DNA of 64,000 nucleotides from Nitrospirota bacterium (GTDB lineage: Bacteria; Nitrospirota; Nitrospiria; Nitrospirales; Nitrospiraceae). The position numbers were made by a program, and so were the translations under genes. The stretch is from assembly GCA_030645475.1 (NCBI GenBank), contig JAUSMA010000065.1, positions 1 to 64,000 on the forward strand. The letters run 5' to 3'. The notes beneath the pieces were generated by a model. That model did not search any database and had not been told where the DNA came from. It worked only from the letters and a program-made list of their open reading frames with translations. Shown in pieces: positions 58,572 to 64,000 of the stretch (positions are counted from its first letter, which is position 1; every line of letters begins with the position of its first letter).

Positions 58572-59123
58572 ATGCCTCAAGTAGATGTGCTGAACAAGAT
58601 TACTCGTGGCTCGAAGGTGGCTGGTCTTGGCACCAAGCTCGCCGCGCTGATTGCCCTAGTCAATCAGCTTGCATCCGTAAAGTGCCGTACGCTGAACTCT
58701 GCAGGGCTGGCCATTGGTACCGGCTCATTGGCGGCCGTCAAAATCACCACGGCTACTGTCAATGTACTGATCAATTCTGAGTTCAAGTCCATCTCGACTC
58801 AGGAAGTGGCATTTACCGCGGTGACGCACAGCATTCCTGCCAACGCGGCCTCAGTGCAGGAAGCCGTCTATGTGTTGTCGGTCCCTATTGGATTGACTCC
58901 GATCATCACCATGGGAAGAATTGCTACTGGGGCTGGCAATGCCGTGGCCCCGTCCGCTCCCGCCAATCACGCGGTGCTGGGACAGGTGCGTATTGCAGTT
59001 GCGGCGGGGGCCACACCGTTTACAGCGGCCACGACCTTGCTCAATGCCGGAGCTGTGACCGTGACCTACACCAATCTCGAAATGTTGCCGATCACGGCTC
59101 CAATCGTCGACGTACTGGTTTAG
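58572..59123 (+). CDS. Probable structural protein, 183 aa
   Basis: MPQVDVLNKITRGSKVAGLG, then an Ala/Thr/Val-rich beta-type sequence (TAVTHSIPANAASVQEAVYV). Composition is like decoration or minor capsid proteins. GGGAGGAAAC precedes ATG 58572. No family recognised. Confidence 0.45.
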   Translation: MPQVDVLNKITRGSKVAGLGTKLAALIALVNQLASVKCRTLNSAGLAIGTGSLAAVKITTATVNVLINSEFKSISTQEVAFTAVTHSIPANAASVQEAVYVLSVPIGLTPIITMGRIATGAGNAVAPSAPANHAVLGQVRIAVAAGATPFTAATTLLNAGAVTVTYTNLEMLPITAPIVDVLV

Positions 59124-59129
59124 GCACAT

Positions 59130-59903
59130 ATGGCGCTTCCCGTCACGAAGACTGGCATTCTGCCGAATGACATTCGGAGTGATTACCTGTTCGGCCTGAT
59201 TCAATCAATTAGGCCGAACAGTGATTTCTCTGAGGTGTATCTCCTCAATAAACTTCGACAGGCCGAAGACGCGATCGAGCGTGACCTCGGAATTCTCCTC
59301 CAAACGCAAGTGATTGTGAGCGAGGGAGTACCTGGATTAGCAGAGGGCGTTGTCGGCGCGAACTGCGACATTGCTGAGCCGGCCTATGATTACTCGTCAG
59401 ATTTCTATGACGGAGAACGCTGGGGGTCGATTCGACTTCGGCGCTATCCCGTGCAGTCGGTGCAATCAGTCGTCTTTGCCTATCCCAATATCAACAGCGT
59501 GGTGTTTACCGTGCCGTCCTCCTGGATTCGCCTAGACGGACCATTCGGCTTGATTCGATTGGTGCCGGATAGGGTGGCGATTTACGCCAGCTTCACATCG
59601 TACCTGCTCTCCCTATTTGCAGGAGGGCGAGGGGTCCCACAGTCGCTCTTTGTGAATTATACGGCGGGGTTTGGCGGTGGGACGAAGATGATCGTCAATG
59701 ACACGGATCTTCTGGAACACGTCAAGCGCACGGTAGTCGTCGAGATTGCGCGTGATGCGATGCTGCCCAATTCGCTTTCCAACTCGGCAGACGGGATCTC
59801 GCAGAGCATTAGCGCCTCGCTCAAGGATTACCGTGACGAGATCAAGGAAGATCGGAAGGTCTTTCGCGAAAAAATAAAAGGCGTCCGCATGGTGGTCTGC
59901 TAA
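59130..59903 (+). CDS. Head-tail connector-like protein, 257 aa
   Basis: VYLLNKLRQAEDAIERDLGI, LRRYPVQSVQSVVFAY and a C-terminal TAGFGGGTKMIVNDTDLLEH, then VEIARDAML. This order (N-terminal helices, beta-strand part, YTAGF near the end) is like phage neck connector proteins. It follows the capsid module. Confidence 0.55.
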   Translation: MALPVTKTGILPNDIRSDYLFGLIQSIRPNSDFSEVYLLNKLRQAEDAIERDLGILLQTQVIVSEGVPGLAEGVVGANCDIAEPAYDYSSDFYDGERWGSIRLRRYPVQSVQSVVFAYPNINSVVFTVPSSWIRLDGPFGLIRLVPDRVAIYASFTSYLLSLFAGGRGVPQSLFVNYTAGFGGGTKMIVNDTDLLEHVKRTVVVEIARDAMLPNSLSNSADGISQSISASLKDYRDEIKEDRKVFREKIKGVRMVVC

Positions 59904-59921
59904 CTCCGAGTCAGTTCCTGA

Positions 59922-60581
59922 ATGCAAGGGCCCTCCATGGTTGGCTTCAATGTCAGTAGCCTTAACAATATGTTGTTCAGCCTGGGACAGACGGCGCTCT
60001 GGCAACAGGCGCAACTATGTCCATGCCGCAATGCCTCAACGGGAGGAGCCAATGTGAAGGACCCGGTATGCGGTGGCACGGGATATTTGTGGGCCGCCCC
60101 CATCGCCTGCTCAATCGCCGTCGAGGGGATGACCACCCATCGTGAGTATGCCATGACCACCGAGTGCGAAAAGGGAGACCTGGTCGCAACGCTGCCCTCG
60201 AACTCCCCCGCGTATCAGGCCGGCGAATATGATCGCCTGACGCTCACGCAATCCAGCATTCGACTGAACCATATATTGGTGCGAGGCACGAATGACAAGC
60301 TGCGGTATCGATCGCCTATTGCCATTGCGCAAGTCTTCGGCCTCGTCAATGGCGTCAAGACATTGTTGCTGCCGACAGCGGACTATACGTTGTCTGGACA
60401 GACGATTGTGTGGAATAGCCCGAGGCTTCCCGTGGGGAGTCAGTACAGCGTGCTCTATACCGCCAATCCAGAGTATTTCGTCTACAAGGAATTGGTGATG
60501 GATCGCCCGCACGGTGGGCGGTCGCTGCCTCGTAAGGTGCATTTGCGGCTCATGGAACTCTTCGGGCGGGCCATCGCATGA
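59922..60581 (+). CDS. Neck-region protein, 219 aa
   Basis: An N-terminal CPCRN and later PVCGGTGYLW form a zinc-knuckle-like part. The rest is beta-rich (SIRLNHILVRG, LLPTADYTLSGQTIVWN). ATG 59922 or 59937 may be used. Placed between connector and gp10-like gene, so a neck role is inferred. Confidence 0.45.
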   Translation: MQGPSMVGFNVSSLNNMLFSLGQTALWQQAQLCPCRNASTGGANVKDPVCGGTGYLWAAPIACSIAVEGMTTHREYAMTTECEKGDLVATLPSNSPAYQAGEYDRLTLTQSSIRLNHILVRGTNDKLRYRSPIAIAQVFGLVNGVKTLLLPTADYTLSGQTIVWNSPRLPVGSQYSVLYTANPEYFVYKELVMDRPHGGRSLPRKVHLRLMELFGRAIA

Positions 60582-61513
60582 ACATCCCTGTCACGATCCA
60601 GTTAGTGACCACGATGCCAGCTGGCCTCGAACGGCTCTTAACGGAGGGTTTGCGACCGGAAGATGCCGCACGCTTGTTCCCCAACACCATTCGTCGGCTC
60701 TCGCAACTCGCCCAGGTGGGGGTAGATTTGTGGAAGGAAAAGGCCCGCTCGATTGCCGGAACCGAGGGCCGTCCACTCACAGCCGGGAGCGCAGGATCAC
60801 CGATGGTGCGTCTCGATCGCAAGGGATACGAGGACAGTATTGTGCTCGGGTCGTCAGTCGCACAGTCGAATGGCCTGAGCATCGAGATCTATAGCGATTC
60901 ACCACAGGCGATGCCGATTGAAGAGGGCAGTACGATCATTGACCTGCATGCCGTCCTGCCGTATGCCAGGAAAGTTAAGATGAGCAAGTCCGGCAAGCGG
61001 TATCTCAGCATCCCCTTTCGGCATGCGACGACCGAACCAGGAGGCCGCGGAGGATCCCGTTTCCAATCGGTCAGCAACCGCTGGGGGTCGAACGTGCTGC
61101 CGCCCCAAGTGGTGGCCGCCATGCGAAAGAAGACCCCGTCGACCATCATCGGGACCACGACACGTCCATCCGTGAATTATCCAGGTCAACACGTGAAGCA
61201 GAACCTCTATAGCCCACATCCTGGCAGGCTCACACCGAACGAGTTGCGTCGGCTGGGCCTGAGCCCGCTCTTTCCGGCAGGTCGGAAGCTCGTCGGGCTC
61301 ATGCGAACGGGCGCACAGGGACATTCATCGTACATCACTATTCGCACGCTCTCTGAGGCGAATCCTGAGGGATGGAGGATTCCAGCGTATCAGGCGCAGC
61401 ATGTGGCCAGTGCAACCGCACGCGGCCTGCAAGCCCTGTCAAGCGATTGGTTTGATCAGGCGATTCGTGCCGACCTGGATGCCGTACTGCACACGATTGA
61501 CGGTGGCGCATGA
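60578..61513 (+). CDS. HK97 gp10-like / neck protein, 311 aa
   Basis: The start MNIPVTIQLVTTMPAGLERL overlaps the previous stop. Residues 40-110 (LAQVGVDLWKEKARSIAGTE, then GYEDSIVLGSSV) recall gp10-type completion proteins that seal the head-tail joint. Basic middle and C-terminus. Family match is weak. Confidence 0.4.
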   Translation: MNIPVTIQLVTTMPAGLERLLTEGLRPEDAARLFPNTIRRLSQLAQVGVDLWKEKARSIAGTEGRPLTAGSAGSPMVRLDRKGYEDSIVLGSSVAQSNGLSIEIYSDSPQAMPIEEGSTIIDLHAVLPYARKVKMSKSGKRYLSIPFRHATTEPGGRGGSRFQSVSNRWGSNVLPPQVVAAMRKKTPSTIIGTTTRPSVNYPGQHVKQNLYSPHPGRLTPNELRRLGLSPLFPAGRKLVGLMRTGAQGHSSYITIRTLSEANPEGWRIPAYQAQHVASATARGLQALSSDWFDQAIRADLDAVLHTIDGGA

Positions 61514-62445
61514 ATCCAGTCACCGTGCAACAGGCTACCCCATTCGCGTTTGGCGGAGCCGTGAGTCTGGCATGGATCAATCCGTTGGATCTCACCTATG
61601 ATCACGTCAAGATCCTGCGGAAAACCACGGACACGATCAGTGGGCCCACTGACCCGAGCGCGATCGTAATCTACACGGGCAGCGGCAACGTGTGTGCGCC
61701 CTATCGCGGGATCTTCATGCCGGTGGATGACGTGACGCTCGCGCGCTACCGGAAGGTCCTTGACGTTGTCACCGTGGGGTATGGTACCACCTATTACTAT
61801 GCCATCTTCGCCTGCAATCTAGATGAAACCGACATCTCCGTCGCCGCACTGATCCAGGCTAGAACGCCTAACGTGTCGGCCTTTGAGGAAATCGACATCC
61901 TGCAACTGCTCATCGACTATATTAACCCGTACATGAATGCACAGATTGTGGCAGACTCGCTCGCCCTGCGTGATGGGCAAACGATCAACGTGCTGAATGG
62001 GCCACCGTTGCTGGATTGCGCGACTTGGCCTATGGTCTCCGTCCACCTGGACGATGATCACCCCTCAGATTTCTCCATTGGTGATGTGGTTGGAACCGAT
62101 GATGTCACGGGCGATGCCGTCCTGCATCGACGCGGCTATATGTCGGATGCGTCAATCTCTGTCGTGGGATGGACGGATAACCCCGATGTCAGGAAGTCCC
62201 TCTATCGCAATCTCAAGGGCTGTCTCATTTCCGTGCGGCAACTCCTTGAACAGCTCGGGTTTATGAATATCGTCGTGTCGGGGCGCTATGCTGAAGATTT
62301 CGAGAGCTATGGCCTGCCCCTGTTCTTCGCCTTATTCACGATAAAGGGTAACCTAGTCACAAGTGTGCGTGAGGTGCCGTCAGAAGGCGTCATTGCGACC
62401 ATCGATTTGCAGGTGCCTGTCCTGTCGGCCATTCAGACTGAATAA
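61510..62445 (+). CDS. Tail-module structural protein, 311 aa
   Basis: MNPVTVQQATPFAFGGAVSL, WINPLDLTYDHVKILRKTTD and GYGTTYYYAIFACNLDETDI form an Fn3-like N-terminal part; the C-terminal half (DILQLLIDYINPYMNAQIVA, LNGPPLLDCATWPMVSVHLD) is likely the conserved neck/tail-terminator region. It directly precedes the sheath module. Confidence 0.45.
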   Translation: MNPVTVQQATPFAFGGAVSLAWINPLDLTYDHVKILRKTTDTISGPTDPSAIVIYTGSGNVCAPYRGIFMPVDDVTLARYRKVLDVVTVGYGTTYYYAIFACNLDETDISVAALIQARTPNVSAFEEIDILQLLIDYINPYMNAQIVADSLALRDGQTINVLNGPPLLDCATWPMVSVHLDDDHPSDFSIGDVVGTDDVTGDAVLHRRGYMSDASISVVGWTDNPDVRKSLYRNLKGCLISVRQLLEQLGFMNIVVSGRYAEDFESYGLPLFFALFTIKGNLVTSVREVPSEGVIATIDLQVPVLSAIQTE

Positions 62446-62459
62446 GGGGGGGGGTACCA

Positions 62460-62687
62460 GTGGCAAGGGAACAACCAAAATACTCGGGCGACGATGCCGA
62501 CAATTCTGTGCCGGAGAAAGACCGAGCGGACGTGATGACCGTGCGCGATTATGCACGAGAGGCCAAGGTCAGCCCGAGCTTGCTGGCAGGATTCCTGTCA
62601 ACACTCACGAGTCAATCCGGACTCCATTGGCGCACGCGAGGCGAGTGGAAGACGGTGCTTGAGACGTTTGCCAACGCTCCCGCGTAG
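62460..62687 (+). CDS. Small hypothetical protein, 75 aa
   Basis: GTG start at 62460, just after nine Gs (62446-62454) that act as or next to the ribosome-binding site. RDYAREAKVSPSLLAGFLST looks like a helix-turn-helix or helical linker. It precedes the sheath gene. Function unknown. Confidence 0.45.
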   Translation: MAREQPKYSGDDADNSVPEKDRADVMTVRDYAREAKVSPSLLAGFLSTLTSQSGLHWRTRGEWKTVLETFANAPA

Positions 62688-62701
62688 TCGTTGGCGTAGG
62701 A

Positions 62702-62719
62702 ACTAACTTACCGGTCAGT
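62702..62719 (+). promoter_or_regulatory. Palindromic operator site 9
   Basis: ACTAAC-TTACCG-GTCAGT, long-spacer class. It ends 30 bases before ATG 62750 of the sheath gene. Confidence 0.6.
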
Positions 62720-62749
62720 CTATAGTTCGATCTGAAGAAGGAGGCGGCA

Positions 62750-64000
62750 ATGAGCAAGGGTATTTACTTCGGTGCGCGCAGCATCGTTAAGCCTGGGGCC
62801 TACTCAGTGGTGAATGCGTCCGAGATGGTGCCGAATCGTCTTGGGGCAGCCAACACCATCGCGGTAATTGGTCAAGCGACCGGTGGGAAACCGCGCACCT
62901 TCACGAAGGTCGGTTCGCCGGCTGATGCCGCGAGCCAGTTGCGGAGCGGGGTGCTGCTCGATGTGATGAACAATATGTACGACCCCTCGAACGAAGTGCC
63001 AGGGGCTGGTGATGTGCTGTATTACCGGCTCAACCTGGCCGTACAAGCGGCACTCAGTGTACTGGATGCTGGAGCGGTGGCCGTGCTCAATCTCACTGCA
63101 AAAGATTACGGTGTGCATACAAACCAGATCCGCACGAAGATTGAGGCAGGATCGATCAGCGGTAAGAAAATCACGATCAACGATGTCTTGGATACCGTCA
63201 ATTACGAGATGGGCGACAACCTGGGCAATGCCTTCAGCCTCCAGTATACGGGTGCCTTGTTCGCCTGCCGTCTCTCGATCACCAAGACGGGTGATGTGGC
63301 CACGGCGCTACTTCTGCAGACTCAGGCCGCAAGCGGGGCTGATCCATGGGTGACCATGGCCTCGGTCGATCTGACCAATTCTTCCTTGGCGACGATGGGC
63401 ATGCTCACGCGCTACCTCGCGGGGCTACAGAGCATGACGGTCACCATTCTCGGTGATTCGAATGAGCCGGTCGGGGATCTCGATGCCGTCTCTAATCAAA
63501 ACGTGAAGTCAGCGGCATATACCGCGACGGCGAACATCGGAGCCATCGTCAATTGGGTCAATCGCAACTCCCAACTGATGACGGCGGCTCGGGTCGCGTC
63601 GGCAGTCAATGTGCCGGCGAACGTGGGCTACACGTTTATGACCGGTGGGAGCGAGGGGGCGGCTCCGTCGAATAGCGATTGGCAGGCTGCGCTCGATGCC
63701 TTGTTGTCAGTCGAATGCAACCTTGTCTTTGTGTGTTCGGAGAGTGCGGCCATTCATGCCATGGCGCTCTCGCACTGCAATACGGCCTCGGACGTGAAGG
63801 CGCGAAAAGAACGTATGTGCTTCGTCGGTGGGGCACGCGGGGAAACCGTGAGCCAAGTGGTAACGAGAGCGCAGGGCCTGGCCGGAGCTCGTTCCGTGCT
63901 CTGTTATCCTGGTGTGAATCAGATCGACCTCCTCTCAGGCAACATCGTGAACCGGTCTTCTCTGTATACCGCGGCCTTGGTATGCGGGATGGCCGGTGGA
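62750..64000 (+). CDS. Contractile tail sheath protein (3' end outside window)
   Basis: Open from ATG 62750 (GAAGGAGGCGGCA upstream) to the right edge, 417 codons with no stop. The start MSKGIYFGARSIVKPGAYSV then VPNRLGAANTIAVIGQATGG is typical of myovirus sheaths; later VVTRAQGLAGARSVLCYPGV and AALVCGMAGG fit the conserved C-terminal half. This gene is the main reason for calling the phage contractile-tailed. Confidence 0.8.
   Translation, partial: MSKGIYFGARSIVKPGAYSVVNASEMVPNRLGAANTIAVIGQATGGKPRTFTKVGSPADAASQLRSGVLLDVMNNMYDPSNEVPGAGDVLYYRLNLAVQAALSVLDAGAVAVLNLTAKDYGVHTNQIRTKIEAGSISGKKITINDVLDTVNYEMGDNLGNAFSLQYTGALFACRLSITKTGDVATALLLQTQAASGADPWVTMASVDLTNSSLATMGMLTRYLAGLQSMTVTILGDSNEPVGDLDAVSNQNVKSAAYTATANIGAIVNWVNRNSQLMTAARVASAVNVPANVGYTFMTGGSEGAAPSNSDWQAALDALLSVECNLVFVCSESAAIHAMALSHCNTASDVKARKERMCFVGGARGETVSQVVTRAQGLAGARSVLCYPGVNQIDLLSGNIVNRSSLYTAALVCGMAGG

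Noticed and set aside
1..64000. CRISPR array
   Set aside because: No series of repeats with regular unique spacers was seen; the repeats present are a coding minisatellite, protein repeats and scattered operators.
1..64000. Insertion sequence or transposon ends marked by the ACTAAC/GTTAGT sites
   Set aside because: The sites are not at the borders of transposase genes, no target duplications were seen, and they sit at constant places before gene starts; an operator role fits better.

Overview
The window is about 64 kb of a contractile-tailed (myovirus-type) double-stranded DNA phage or prophage. The calls that show this are small and large terminase subunits, an HK97-type portal, a MuF-like head protein, a prohead protease followed by a scaffold-like protein and a major capsid protein, neck proteins, and a tail sheath gene that runs off the right edge. 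No integrase, attachment site or bacterial housekeeping gene was seen, so free phage and prophage cannot be separated. The host is probably Gram-negative: there is a candidate inner/outer spanin pair, a Sec-type signal peptide and lipoprotein-like N-termini. Base composition looks to be in the mid-50s percent GC. A Nitrospirota-like host is only an impression.

Layout. (1) 1-11.2 kb: replication and nucleotide metabolism on the plus strand. It holds the C-terminal part of a replisome organiser with a Pro-Asn-Gln repeat, a DUF1064-like nuclease, SSB, ThyX, a HerA-like ATPase, a C5 cytosine methyltransferase and a DUF5131 protein, then a run of very small genes, most overlapping by ATGA. (2) 11.3-16.7 kb: an SF2 helicase, a nuclease-like protein, small DNA-binding proteins and a protein resembling the RNA polymerase alpha C-terminal domain. 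(3) 16.7-27.6 kb: terminase and portal, then a dNMP kinase, a tRNA with a CAU anticodon, a beta-class DNA methyltransferase and the MuF-like protein. (4) 27.6-35.1 kb: holin and spanin candidates, a tailspike-like beta-helix protein, lectin-like and tail proteins, and a 553-residue Arg/Ser-rich repeat protein. (5) 35.1-49.6 kb: a polyvalent-protein island with a zeta/kinase protein, an 1807-residue methylase-helicase (DarB-like) and a 1952-residue ADP-ribosyltransferase/pyrophosphatase-like/helicase protein. (6) 49.5-54.7 kb: a mostly minus-strand accessory cassette of small genes with its own strong promoters. (7) 54.8-64 kb: the capsid, neck and tail module.

Three signals stand out. First, an imperfect palindrome (ACTAAC, 2 or 6 bp, GTTAGT and close variants) lies just upstream of eight separate genes or gene blocks across the genome, in two places inside an identical 53-bp element that also carries a promoter-like sequence. 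This looks like a phage-wide regulon. Second, the three large proteins of the polyvalent island share an N-terminal tag (Val, Tyr, Asp-Gly, Val, His and Arg at fixed spacing, after a basic amphipathic stretch), which could be a signal for loading into the virion. Third, the prohead protease and the major capsid protein share a segment containing AGYGT and GGGALR.

Inferred working scheme: the early left block replicates and modifies the DNA; the palindrome-controlled promoters switch on packaging, lysis, tail and capsid blocks; the polyvalent proteins are made late, may be packaged, and may protect incoming DNA or reprogram the host.
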